Source of the DNA: SIG459 sp045638085
GTDB lineage: Bacteria; Bacillota; Clostridia; Oscillospirales; Oscillospiraceae
Reading direction: 5' to 3'
Assembly (NCBI GenBank): GCA_045638085.1
Contig: JAZUAQ010000125.1
Location: forward strand, 1-15,642
Length of the DNA: 15,642 nt
Shown here: positions 7,566 to 14,775 of the stretch, one piece after another
Position numbering within the stretch: position 1 is the first letter of the stretch
Layout of the letters: the number at the start of each line of letters is the position of its first letter
Notes under the pieces: generated by a model
Databases searched by the model: none
The model's input: only the letters and a program-made list of their open reading frames with translations
What the model was told of the DNA's origin: nothing
Program-made: the position numbers and the translations under genes

Positions 7566-8756
7566 TTACTTATCCTGCAGGCATACAACGCCGGGAAGTG
7601 CCTTGCCCTCAAGGAACTCAAGGGATGCGCCACCGCCGGTGGAGATGTGGGTCATCTTGTCTGCAAAGCCCAGCTGCTCAACGGCTGCTGCGCTGTCGCC
7701 GCCGCCAACGATGGTGATGGCGCCGCTCTCAGCAAGTGCGCGGGCAACTGCGCGGGTGCCTTCTGCGAAAGCTTCGAACTCGAATACGCCCATGGGACCA
7801 TTCCAGACAACGGTGCCTGCGCCCTTGACGGCTGCGGAATAAGCCTCAACGGTCTTTGCGCCGATATCCATGCCCATCATGCCCTCGGGAACATCCTGAC
7901 CGCAGGGAACAGCCTCGGCAGAAGAAGAGAATTCTGCTGCGCAGAGGTTATCAAGGGGAAGAAGGAGCTTTACGCCCTTTTCCTCGGCCTTTGCAACCAT
8001 CTCACGGGCATAGTCCAGTCTGTCCTCCTCAAGGAGGCTCTTGCCGATGGTGTGGCCCTGAGCCTTCAGGAAGGTATAAGCCATACCGCCGCCGATGATG
8101 ATGGTGTCGGCCTTGTCAAGCAGGTTGTTGATAACTGCAATCTTGTCGCTGACCTTTGCGCCGCCGAGGATGGCAACGAAGGGACGTGCGGGAGAAGCCA
8201 GTGCGCCGCCCATGATTTCAAGTTCCTTCTGGATGAGAAGGCCGGAAACAGCGGGCAGGTAGTCTGCTACGCCTGCGGTGGAAGCGTGGGCGCGGTGAAC
8301 GGTGCCGAATGCATCGGAAACAAAAACTTCAGCCATATCGGCCAGAGCCTTTGCAAACTCGGGATCGTTCTTCTCCTCGCGCTTATCGAAGCGGAGGTTT
8401 TCAAGAAGCATGATTTCGCCGCAGCCGAGAGCAGCAGCCTTTGCCTTTGCATCCTCGCCGATGGTGTCGGCAGCGAAGATAACATCCTTGCCGAGAAGCT
8501 CGGAGAGGCGGACAGCAACGGGAGCGAGGCTCAGCTCGGGCTTGACTTCGCCCTTGGGCTTGCCAAGGTGGGAGCAGGCGATAACTGCAGCACCCTGTTC
8601 CAGAAGGTACTGAATGGTGGGGATGGCTGCGCGGATGCGCTTATCGTCGGTGATTGCGCGGGTAGCCTTATCCTGAGGAACGTTGAAGTCGCAGCGAAGC
8701 AGAACCTTCTTGCCCTTCAGGTCGATGTCATAAACGGTTTTCTTGTTATAGTTCAT
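7566..8756 (-). CDS. pgk: Phosphoglycerate kinase
   Basis: A 396-residue two-domain cytoplasmic kinase that transfers phosphate from 1,3-bisphosphoglycerate to ADP. Motifs in order: LLRCDFNVP with Arg21 and Asp23, SHLGKPKGE, LENLRFDKREEKND, VSDAFGTVHRAHAST, ILGGAKVSDK, IIIGGGMAYTFLKAQG, VVWNGPMGVFE and the nucleotide-binding GGGDSAAAVEQLG with HISTGGGASLE. Length is normal for bacterial Pgk. AAGGAGA lies six bases before the ATG. In many Firmicutes gapA comes directly before pgk; here the upstream neighbour on the same strand is trmL, 64 bases away, with no strong terminator between them. Confidence 0.98.
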   Translation of the reverse strand: MNYNKKTVYDIDLKGKKVLLRCDFNVPQDKATRAITDDKRIRAAIPTIQYLLEQGAAVIACSHLGKPKGEVKPELSLAPVAVRLSELLGKDVIFAADTIGEDAKAKAAALGCGEIMLLENLRFDKREEKNDPEFAKALADMAEVFVSDAFGTVHRAHASTAGVADYLPAVSGLLIQKELEIMGGALASPARPFVAILGGAKVSDKIAVINNLLDKADTIIIGGGMAYTFLKAQGHTIGKSLLEEDRLDYAREMVAKAEEKGVKLLLPLDNLCAAEFSSSAEAVPCGQDVPEGMMGMDIGAKTVEAYSAAVKGAGTVVWNGPMGVFEFEAFAEGTRAVARALAESGAITIVGGGDSAAAVEQLGFADKMTHISTGGGASLEFLEGKALPGVVCLQDK

Positions 8757-8820
8757 AATATCTCCTTTTTGAAAGATAGTTTTTTGTTATTTATAATCCC
8801 CTTCCGGGAATAATAAGCTT

Positions 8821-9306
8821 TTATTGCAGAGCCATTTCGCCCTGAGAATTCAGCTTGGGAAAGCCCTGTTGACGGAGAGCCTCGTAGCAAAGTATGGCAA
8901 CGGAGTTTGCGAGGTTGAGGCTGCGCACCTCACCAAGCATAGGGATGCGTATGCATCTATCCGCATATTTCTCCCTCAAGGACGCGGGAAGTCCCGCCGT
9001 CTCTTTTCCGAACATCAGCTTCACATCGCCCGTGAAATCCGCTTCGGCATAACTGCAGGGCGCTTTCGTCGTGGCAAGGAAGAGATTTTCGTCCCCGTTT
9101 TTTTGAAAGAACTCCTCAAGGTTTTCATAGACGGAGATATCCACATACTGCCAGTAATCCAGCCCCGCCCTTTTCACAGCCTTATCGGAAATATCGAAGC
9201 CCAAAGGCTTGATAAGGTGGAGCCTTGCTCCCGTGCAGGCGCAGGTTCGGGCTATGTTGCCGGTGTTCATTGGAATCTCCGGCTCAACAAGGATAATGTC
9301 TACCAT
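8821..9306 (-). CDS. trmL: tRNA (cytidine/uridine-34-2'-O)-methyltransferase, SPOUT family
   Basis: A 161-residue SPOUT-superfamily methyltransferase that 2'-O-methylates the wobble base of certain leucine tRNAs using S-adenosylmethionine. The N-terminus IILVEPEIPMNTGNIARTC, the central LMFGKETAGLP and the C-terminal knot IPMLGEVRSLNLANSVAILC are typical of TrmL. Length fits the family (about 155-160). I chose the ATG at 9306 because homology begins there and GGAGAAG lies upstream. The frame can be extended to a GTG at 9336, but that has no ribosome site and adds ten unrelated residues. It is the first gene of the minus-strand block and may share a transcript with the glycolytic genes. Confidence 0.93.
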   Translation of the reverse strand: MVDIILVEPEIPMNTGNIARTCACTGARLHLIKPLGFDISDKAVKRAGLDYWQYVDISVYENLEEFFQKNGDENLFLATTKAPCSYAEADFTGDVKLMFGKETAGLPASLREKYADRCIRIPMLGEVRSLNLANSVAILCYEALRQQGFPKLNSQGEMALQ

Positions 9307-9371
9307 AGGTGAATCTTCTCCGCTGATGGAAATCACGTAGGCGTTATTTCAAACGTTCCATACAAGTTGGT

Positions 9372-9399
9372 ATTATATAACATTTTTTTATAAAATCAA
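9372..9399 (-). promoter_or_regulatory. Promoter of trmL (and possibly the glycolytic block)
   Basis: On the minus strand TTGATT (9394-9399) and TATAAT (9372-9377) are separated by 16 bases. This gives a predicted leader of about 60 bases before the trmL ATG. The spacing is one short of ideal, but the -10 box is perfect. No equally good promoter is visible in the 64-base gap before pgk; a TATAAA there lacks a matching -35. Read-through from this promoter into pgk-tpiA-gpmI-eno is therefore plausible. Confidence 0.6.
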
Positions 9400-9460
9400 G
9401 TGAAAAGTTCGTGTTTTGCAAACATTTTATGCATTTTTCACGTTTTTTATATCACGAGCA

Positions 9461-9489
9461 TTGCAAAAGCACATGTTTGGAATTATAAT
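9461..9489 (+). promoter_or_regulatory. Promoter of the radical SAM operon
   Basis: TTGCAA (9461-9466) and a perfect TATAAT (9484-9489) are spaced by the ideal 17 bases. Transcription would start near 9496, leaving a leader of about 27 bases. That leader contains GAGAAA-GGT-TTTCTC (9505-9519), a small hairpin that would enclose the AGAAAGG ribosome site. The promoter is divergent from that of trmL, about 60 bases away. The copies of TTTTGCAA near 9414 and of TTGCAAAA at 9461 form an inverted pair of unknown meaning. Confidence 0.65.
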
Positions 9490-9522
9490 TGCGGCATAAG
9501 AAATGAGAAAGGTTTTCTCACT

Positions 9523-10410
9523 ATGACTGAAAGCTGCATTCTTTGCCCCCGCCGCTGTGGGGCGGCAAGAAAAGAAAATACTGCGGGAGGCTTTTGCGCA
9601 TCCCCTTCCCTCGCCCTTGTAACAAGAGCCGCTCCCCACTTCGGCGAAGAACCCTGTATAAGCGGCACAAGAGGCAGCGGCACGGTGTTTTTCTCTGGCT
9701 GCAACCTCCGCTGTGTGTTTTGCCAAAACCGCGACATCAGCCGCGGCGGCGAGGGCAAAGCCGTGGATGCGCAAGGTCTGCGGGATATTTTCCTCCGTCT
9801 CAGAGATACGGGTGTGCACAACATCAATCTGGTAACCCCCAGCCATTACAGCAACTTGATTGCCGAGGCTCTCAGCACTTTGAAGCTGGGCATCCCAGTT
9901 GTGTGGAACTCCTCGGGCTATGACAGCGTGGAGACGCTCCGCACCCTCGAGGGATTGGTGCAGATTTACATGCCCGACTATAAATATTCTGACCCCCTTT
10001 TGGCCCAACGTTGGTCCAAAGCGGCAGATTATCCCTCTGTTGCCCTTGCCGCCATAAAGGAGATGTACCGTCAGCGTGGAGAGTTCAGATTAAGTGATGA
10101 TGGCATAATGGAAAGCGGCGTGCTTATCCGCCATCTCATAATGCCCGGTGCGGCTGAAAACACTCTCCGCTGCATAGATGCCATTGAGGATAATCTCCCT
10201 GCCGACAAGATAATTTTCAGCCTTATGAGTCAGTACACACCCATGCCCGGGCTTGAGGACTATCCCGAGCTGCAGCGCCCCATCAGCGCCGAGGAATACG
10301 AGCGCTGCCGCAGCTATTTTGACTTTTCCGATATTCTCTACGGCTTCACCCAGTCTCCCGAAGCTGCCACCGATGAAATGATACCCGACTTTGACGGGAC
10401 GGGGGTTTAA
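9523..10410 (+). CDS. Radical SAM protein, PflA-like (COG1313/PflX type)
   Basis: A 295-residue radical S-adenosylmethionine protein resembling pyruvate formate-lyase activating enzyme homologues. The radical SAM cluster motif is SGCNLRCVFCQN, with Cys60, Cys64 and Cys67 binding a [4Fe-4S] cluster. An N-terminal set of cysteines (Cys5, Cys8, Cys12, Cys25 in CILCPRRCG...GGFC) suggests a second metal site and is typical of this uncharacterised subgroup. Other family stretches are NLVTPSHYSN, VVWNSSGYDS, IYMPDYKYSD and RHLIMPG. The substrate is not known, and no glycyl radical enzyme is adjacent. The frame is open back to 9400, but that part covers the promoter, so I start at the ATG at 9523 with AGAAAGG upstream. 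The next gene starts 4 bases after its stop, implying coupled translation. Confidence 0.92.
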   Translation: MTESCILCPRRCGAARKENTAGGFCASPSLALVTRAAPHFGEEPCISGTRGSGTVFFSGCNLRCVFCQNRDISRGGEGKAVDAQGLRDIFLRLRDTGVHNINLVTPSHYSNLIAEALSTLKLGIPVVWNSSGYDSVETLRTLEGLVQIYMPDYKYSDPLLAQRWSKAADYPSVALAAIKEMYRQRGEFRLSDDGIMESGVLIRHLIMPGAAENTLRCIDAIEDNLPADKIIFSLMSQYTPMPGLEDYPELQRPISAEEYERCRSYFDFSDILYGFTQSPEAATDEMIPDFDGTGV

Positions 10411-10414
10411 GCCC

Positions 10415-11116
10415 ATGAAAATAAACCTTATATGGGAGCACAACGGCGACAGCAGCATTTTATATGCTGAAAATTTTCCCGGCGCTTTCACCCGCGGAGA
10501 AAATCTGCAGTCAGCCCTTGAAAAAATGCCTGGGGAGCTTCGCTCCTACGCGCTGTGGAGCGGAGAAGCCTTCCCCGAAAAATTTGAGTTTAATATTGCG
10601 CAGGATATTTCCTGCCAGCTTAACATAGCCGATGCGGACAGCGACTGCATCTTCGATTCCGAAAAAGAGCCCCTCGACATGGATGAATACCTCCGGCTTA
10701 AGGAGCAGTGCCTCCGCTCGGCTCGGGATTTCCTGCGGCTTTATGAGTCTATCCCCGACAAGGATAAAAGCTCCCTTCCCTTCCGAAGCAGCTTTTACGG
10801 AGCAGTACCCAGAACGGCAAGGGAGATGTATGAACACACCAAAAGCGTGACGAGCTACTACTTCGGCGAAATTGGCGTTGATGCGGATGACGAAGGCTCC
10901 ATCGCAGATTGCCGCGAGAGGGGCTTCGCCGCCCTTGAAAAGCTTCCCGACTTTCTGAATCTCGCCCCCGTTGAAGGCAGCTACGGAGAGATTTGGTCTC
11001 TCCGCAAGGTCCTCCGCCGCTTTATATGGCACGACAGAATCCACGCACGTGCTATGTGCCGTATGGCACGCAAAACCTTCGGCGCAGCAAACAACGTCTT
11101 TCATCTCGAATATTAA
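10415..11116 (+). CDS. Possible HicB-like / DinB-like two-domain protein of unknown function
   Basis: A 233-residue soluble protein. The first 50 or so residues (KINLIWEHNGDSSILYAENF, then GAFTRGENLQSALEKMPGEL) resemble the short beta-alpha HicB-like antitoxin fold. The rest is helical and charged, with His141 in MYEHTKS and an HxxxH pair, His206 and His210, in WHDRIHARAM. One histidine in an early helix plus HxxxH in a late helix is the metal-binding pattern of the DinB/YfiT-like superfamily, whose bacterial members include thiol transferases and many uncharacterised proteins. Both domain calls are by eye and need structure comparison. I start at the ATG at 10415, 4 bases after the radical SAM stop; an earlier in-frame ATG at 10391 overlaps that gene. 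There is no HicA toxin next to it. Confidence 0.65.
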   Translation: MKINLIWEHNGDSSILYAENFPGAFTRGENLQSALEKMPGELRSYALWSGEAFPEKFEFNIAQDISCQLNIADADSDCIFDSEKEPLDMDEYLRLKEQCLRSARDFLRLYESIPDKDKSSLPFRSSFYGAVPRTAREMYEHTKSVTSYYFGEIGVDADDEGSIADCRERGFAALEKLPDFLNLAPVEGSYGEIWSLRKVLRRFIWHDRIHARAMCRMARKTFGAANNVFHLEY

Positions 11117-11129
11117 ATCGGAGAAAATT

Positions 11130-11618
11130 ATGAAGCTCAGAAATATGACATCCATATATCTTATTTGCGGAGACGAAATTCTTCTCCTATACCGCAGAGG
11201 CTCCCGAGTTGCCAACAACAGCTTTATTTCCTCCGCCGGCGGGCATTTTGAGGAAGATGAGCTCAACGAGCCACGCCGCAGCATGCTCCGTGAGCTTCGT
11301 GAGGAGCTGAATCTTGAGGAAAAGGAGCTTGAGGATCTCTGCCTGCGCTATGTTACCCAGCGGCTGAAGGATGGCGAGCTGCGTCAGATTTATTATTACT
11401 TCGCCCGCATAGCCGACAAGAGCCTTGTGGGAGAAAGCAGCGAGGGTACTCTCCAATGGTTTCCTTTGGAAGATGTGCTCTCCCTCCCTATGCCTGTCAC
11501 CGCCAAAAGAATGCTTGAGCATTATCTTTCTGTAGGGCGCCACACAAGCGAGCTCTACGCAGGCGCAACCACCCCCGAAGGCATGATATTTACCGAATTG
11601 AAGGAATTTGAAGGCTAA
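11130..11618 (+). CDS. NUDIX hydrolase
   Basis: A 162-residue cytoplasmic NUDIX-domain hydrolase, a family that cleaves nucleoside diphosphates linked to another moiety, often as a nucleotide-pool cleaning step. The NUDIX box runs from Gly38 in GGHFEEDELNEPRRS to LRELREELNL (53-62), with the REUxEE core at Arg54, Glu55, Glu58 and Glu59. Compared with the strict GX5EX7RE spacing there are two extra residues, a variation known in related clostridial proteins. The substrate cannot be told from sequence. The ATG at 11130 has GGAGAA a few bases upstream and lies 13 bases after the preceding gene, so it closes the three-gene operon. A strong terminator follows. Confidence 0.92.
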   Translation: MKLRNMTSIYLICGDEILLLYRRGSRVANNSFISSAGGHFEEDELNEPRRSMLRELREELNLEEKELEDLCLRYVTQRLKDGELRQIYYYFARIADKSLVGESSEGTLQWFPLEDVLSLPMPVTAKRMLEHYLSVGRHTSELYAGATTPEGMIFTELKEFEG

Positions 11619-11631
11619 AAAAGACAGAACA

Positions 11632-11668
11632 AAAAACGCCAAGCTGCTTCTCGCAGCCTGGCGTTTTT
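11632..11668. terminator. Strong bidirectional terminator after the NUDIX gene
   Basis: AAAAACGCCA (11632-11641) and TGGCGTTTTT (11659-11668) pair perfectly. One A/C mismatch (11642/11658) separates them from an inner GCTGC/GCAGC stem, closed by a 5-base TTCTC loop. It starts 13 bases past the NUDIX stop and has flanking A and T runs, so it serves the plus-strand operon and can also stop minus-strand transcription from the M56 gene, whose stop is about 60 bases away. Confidence 0.9.
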
Positions 11669-11729
11669 CTTAGATCATTTACACTGTCAAAAAACAGCGA
11701 CTTGCCAAAAATATCTGTATCAGCTATTT

Positions 11730-14700
11730 TTAGGCGCCGGATTCCGCGAGGGACAGTATGCTGTCGAATAGGGAACGTATGGCAGGGCTGTCTATCATCC
11801 AGCGTCCCACAATACCGCTATATTTCTTTTCCAGCTCGCCGGCAAGGTCAAGCATAACCTTATCTCCGTCATAGAGTAGGCTCAACGATCCTTCTGGAGT
11901 TTCTAACGCCAGCTCCGCCTCAAAAATCACTCCGCCGCCTATACTTATCTCTGAGGCTCTGACTTTTCCGAAAGCCTCGGCAACAGTCTCGTTCAGGTCA
12001 TCGGGAAGCGCCTCATTCAGCTCCGTGGGATTAATTCCCACAACCTTCAAGTCTTTTGCCCGAAGCCCGGATATATATTCATACATACCGGGACGGAATT
12101 CTCCCACAGAGCTTACGATTATTTGCCCGGTGGCGTCGTCCAGCCTTGCAGACACATTGCCACTAGCATAAGCCTTGCAATAGGTAGTGTCTCCGTCTTG
12201 GCTGCATCTGAAGTTCAGCCAGCCCTGAATGAAATCATTATCCCGCCAGATGCTGACAGATATTTCTCCCCGTTCAGCGGGATAGGTGCTGCCGCCGCGC
12301 TCCACGAAAGGAGCCCAGAGTAATGTTTCCCTCTCGCCGAAAAGCTTGCCGGAATAGGAGCTTGAATAGACAGAATTTCCAACCGGATAGGCCTCTGTTT
12401 GCCAAGAGTAGTCCACCATATCCACAGCGGGGATATCAAACAGTATCTTCACTTCGTCGGCATCATTCAGCTCAAACTCAGCAAAGGGTTTGGCCTCCAG
12501 ACTGGCCATCAGTTCCGTCAGAGCATCATTGTGTATTTCCCATACGCCCCGCTCTGCAGGGTACATTTCTTTTAAGTCTTCGCTGAGCTGAAGCTCAACA
12601 AAGTCCCTTCCGCCATAGCCCAGAGTTATAACATCGCTGGGTCCATAGCCTATGTCTATGCTGTATCGCCACGGGATGCCTCGGCCTATCTTTATTTCGT
12701 CGGGACGAACATTCTTCAAGGCATCAATGATGCTGTCGCGAATTCCGAACATATTTATATCAGCATCAACCACTGCGTCGGTAATGCCAAAATAGCCCAC
12801 ATTGTTTGTTACATCGAGCTCAGTCAGAAGTTTCCATGGAGAACCGTTTGCAAGCGTATCGGCGGACGACAGTACAGCATCTTCGATAAACACCACACTC
12901 ACACTGCCATCGGTGTTTTGTTCCAGTCGGGTATAGGCTCCTGCGGTGGAAAGGGTGTATATGCCGTTCTCGGAATTAATGTAGACATCTCCGAAACTAA
13001 ATCCGTTGATACTCAGGCTTACAACACCGTTACTGCAAACCTCAGTTCCCCCAACGGTCTTATTTGCAGGGCTCCAGAACAGCTTTCCGCCTGCGGGGAT
13101 GTGTCCACTGGTGCTTTGCCCGGCGGGGTGCGTTATTTCTCCTTCATAAAACCGTGTGTGTTCGGCATTATATACTTCAACGCTGCCCATGTGGTTCATA
13201 TATTCCACATTATCAGCGCCTGAAAAATATATTTCAATTCCCTGTGCCGTTGTGTCTTCGCTCATTTCATAGCTGAAGTCGGCCGTACCCAGACTATCCA
13301 TTCTTTCCAAAGAAACTATATCTGATATGCTTTCTTCCCCATCGGAATCTTTTTGGAGATAAACCATTTTGATATTTCCATCAAGGCTCAACAGGAAATT
13401 GTCATACGGATACTCCATCCAGAAAACAGCCGCGTCGTCTGTTCGTGCAACAAGGGGCTGATACAGTATTTCATCATACATTTCACTTATGGCCGAGGAA
13501 AAATAATAGGAATACCGCTCTGCCATCCTTTCCCACTCTCCATCAGTGTAAGGGAACTCCTGCCATCCCCAATCCGCTCTGTAGCTCTCATTGACCACAT
13601 CGGGCATCAAATGTGAGTGCACAGTGAGTCCTTCGGTCTCGCTTATGCGGTAGATGCGTTCGTTATCGCCATTAAAATATGACGAAGAAGAAAGACGCAT
13701 GAGATTTTCGTAATCAACCGACACCCAATCTCCCCAAAGCTCATCTTTTTCGGCTTTCTCACTTCCCGGAGACCGTTCAGTCTCTCCCTTGGGATTCGCA
13801 GCACATGCGGCAATAACCACCGCACAAAGCACAAGGGCAATTGCGCTGACCCAAAGTCGGGGACGCTTCCATTTGAGAGCGTTCTTTATTCTGCGCCCAA
13901 CGCTGCTCTCACCGAAGGCAAGTGGCGTAGGCGCGGGAAAGCGACGGGGAGAGGCAAATGAAAGGAGAGTTTCGGAATACTTCGCCCTGCCCCCCATACG
14001 GCCGAGCACTTTTTCATCGCAGCTTAGCTCCATATCCCTGCCCGCAAGCCAGAAGGCAAGCCACACAAGGGGGTTGAACCAATGCAGGCACAGCACCAGA
14101 TATGCCAAGGTGCGTATTACATGGTCGCCACGCTTTATATGCGCCCTCTCGTGGGCAAGCACATAGCCCAAAGCTGCTCCCTCAAGACCATAGGGGATAT
14201 AAATTTTCGGCTTGAAAAAACCGATGATAAACGGACTTTGAACATTCTCACTCTGCCACACATTGCCCTCAAGCAAAGTTGCCGTACGCAGGCGGCGGCA
14301 AAGCCTCCAAAGACCGATCAAACTTATGGCAAGCAGCGCTGCTATGCCCACGATCCAGGGCAGCATACCAAAAAACTCCCATATCTGCAGAGGATTAGCG
14401 CTGTACATAGGCGTCGCCACGGGCAAAGATTCATTCACCGCCGCATCCACGGCAGAAATGCCAGTTTGTATCTCCGGCTGCGTCATCATCCCTATGTTTT
14501 CCGGAATGTGCACTATTTCAGCGGTCTGAGAGAAAAGAGTAGTATCCTCCAGCTTAATATCAAAGGGTCTTAGGGCAAAGATGGATATGACGGATTTGAA
14601 ACTGACAGGACAGACAAGTCTGAAAAGAGCCACCGCCCAGAGAGCATAGGAATACTTTTTCGGTGCTCTCCGAAGAATCAGCCGTGCAAGCATCACAGCC

Positions 14701-14771
14701 AGAATGATATAGCCACCCGTTATGCTCATATTCAGTACTTTCAGAAATGCACCAACAAGGATATTCTCCAT
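11730..14771 (-). CDS. M56-family (BlaR1/MecR1-type) membrane metalloprotease with a large duplicated sensor region
   Basis: A 1013-residue membrane signalling protease. The N-terminal 325 residues form the M56 module: hydrophobic segments near 17-36, 42-66, 136-156 and 219-242, the zinc motif HERAH (207-211) and a downstream acidic ligand region MELSCDEKVL (247-256, probably Glu248). A final membrane helix lies near 307-323. In the family, ligand binding outside triggers cytoplasmic proteolysis of the paired BlaI repressor. Here residues 326-1013 face outside. I find no STxK penicillin-binding motif in them. Instead, residues about 511-758 and 764-1008 are two copies of one unit: LFWSP/LLWAP, VSLSI/ISVSI, VRPDEIKIG/VRASEISIG. 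BlaR1 is about 600 residues, so this is far longer. The ATG has AAGGAGG 9 bases upstream and lies 4 bases after the repressor gene. The inducer is unknown; a beta-lactam is not supported. Confidence 0.9.
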   Translation of the reverse strand: MENILVGAFLKVLNMSITGGYIILAVMLARLILRRAPKKYSYALWAVALFRLVCPVSFKSVISIFALRPFDIKLEDTTLFSQTAEIVHIPENIGMMTQPEIQTGISAVDAAVNESLPVATPMYSANPLQIWEFFGMLPWIVGIAALLAISLIGLWRLCRRLRTATLLEGNVWQSENVQSPFIIGFFKPKIYIPYGLEGAALGYVLAHERAHIKRGDHVIRTLAYLVLCLHWFNPLVWLAFWLAGRDMELSCDEKVLGRMGGRAKYSETLLSFASPRRFPAPTPLAFGESSVGRRIKNALKWKRPRLWVSAIALVLCAVVIAACAANPKGETERSPGSEKAEKDELWGDWVSVDYENLMRLSSSSYFNGDNERIYRISETEGLTVHSHLMPDVVNESYRADWGWQEFPYTDGEWERMAERYSYYFSSAISEMYDEILYQPLVARTDDAAVFWMEYPYDNFLLSLDGNIKMVYLQKDSDGEESISDIVSLERMDSLGTADFSYEMSEDTTAQGIEIYFSGADNVEYMNHMGSVEVYNAEHTRFYEGEITHPAGQSTSGHIPAGGKLFWSPANKTVGGTEVCSNGVVSLSINGFSFGDVYINSENGIYTLSTAGAYTRLEQNTDGSVSVVFIEDAVLSSADTLANGSPWKLLTELDVTNNVGYFGITDAVVDADINMFGIRDSIIDALKNVRPDEIKIGRGIPWRYSIDIGYGPSDVITLGYGGRDFVELQLSEDLKEMYPAERGVWEIHNDALTELMASLEAKPFAEFELNDADEVKILFDIPAVDMVDYSWQTEAYPVGNSVYSSSYSGKLFGERETLLWAPFVERGGSTYPAERGEISVSIWRDNDFIQGWLNFRCSQDGDTTYCKAYASGNVSARLDDATGQIIVSSVGEFRPGMYEYISGLRAKDLKVVGINPTELNEALPDDLNETVAEAFGKVRASEISIGGGVIFEAELALETPEGSLSLLYDGDKVMLDLAGELEKKYSGIVGRWMIDSPAIRSLFDSILSLAESGA

Positions 14772-14775
14772 TGCC

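Noticed and set aside
8796..8811. Hairpin between trmL and pgk as a terminator
   Set aside because: The stem is only 6 pairs including one G-U, and the minus-strand sequence after it is A-rich rather than T-rich, so it should not stop transcription efficiently.
4074..8813. Long open frames on the plus strand (4074-5177, 5748-6788 and 7647-8813) opposite eno, gpmI/tpiA and pgk
   Set aside because: The minus-strand genes are unmistakable glycolytic enzymes. The opposite frames give low-complexity Ala/Val/Gly/His-rich translations with no family motif, and can be explained by strong codon bias in highly expressed genes, which avoids codons whose complement is a stop.
9400..9522. N-terminal extension of the radical SAM frame
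   Set aside because: The stretch contains the promoter boxes for this operon, and the family begins at the CxxCxxxC segment right after the ATG at 9523.
10415..10564. A HicAB toxin-antitoxin system
   Set aside because: Only a HicB-like fold is suggested; there is no HicA-sized gene on either strand nearby and the domain is part of a larger protein.
13770..13860. Lipoprotein-like signal in the M56 protein (hydrophobic run ending IAAC, Cys323)
   Set aside because: The pattern resembles a lipobox but is internal, after the protease module, and similar hydrophobic ends occur in the last membrane helix of M56 proteins. Cleavage would separate sensor from protease, so I treat it as a membrane helix.
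11730..14771. A beta-lactam sensor (true BlaR1 or MecR1) call for the M56 protein
   Set aside because: No STxK, SxN or KTG set was found in the outer region, no beta-lactamase or penicillin-binding protein gene is adjacent, and the outer region is instead a duplicated unit. M56 with BlaI is a general signalling pair.
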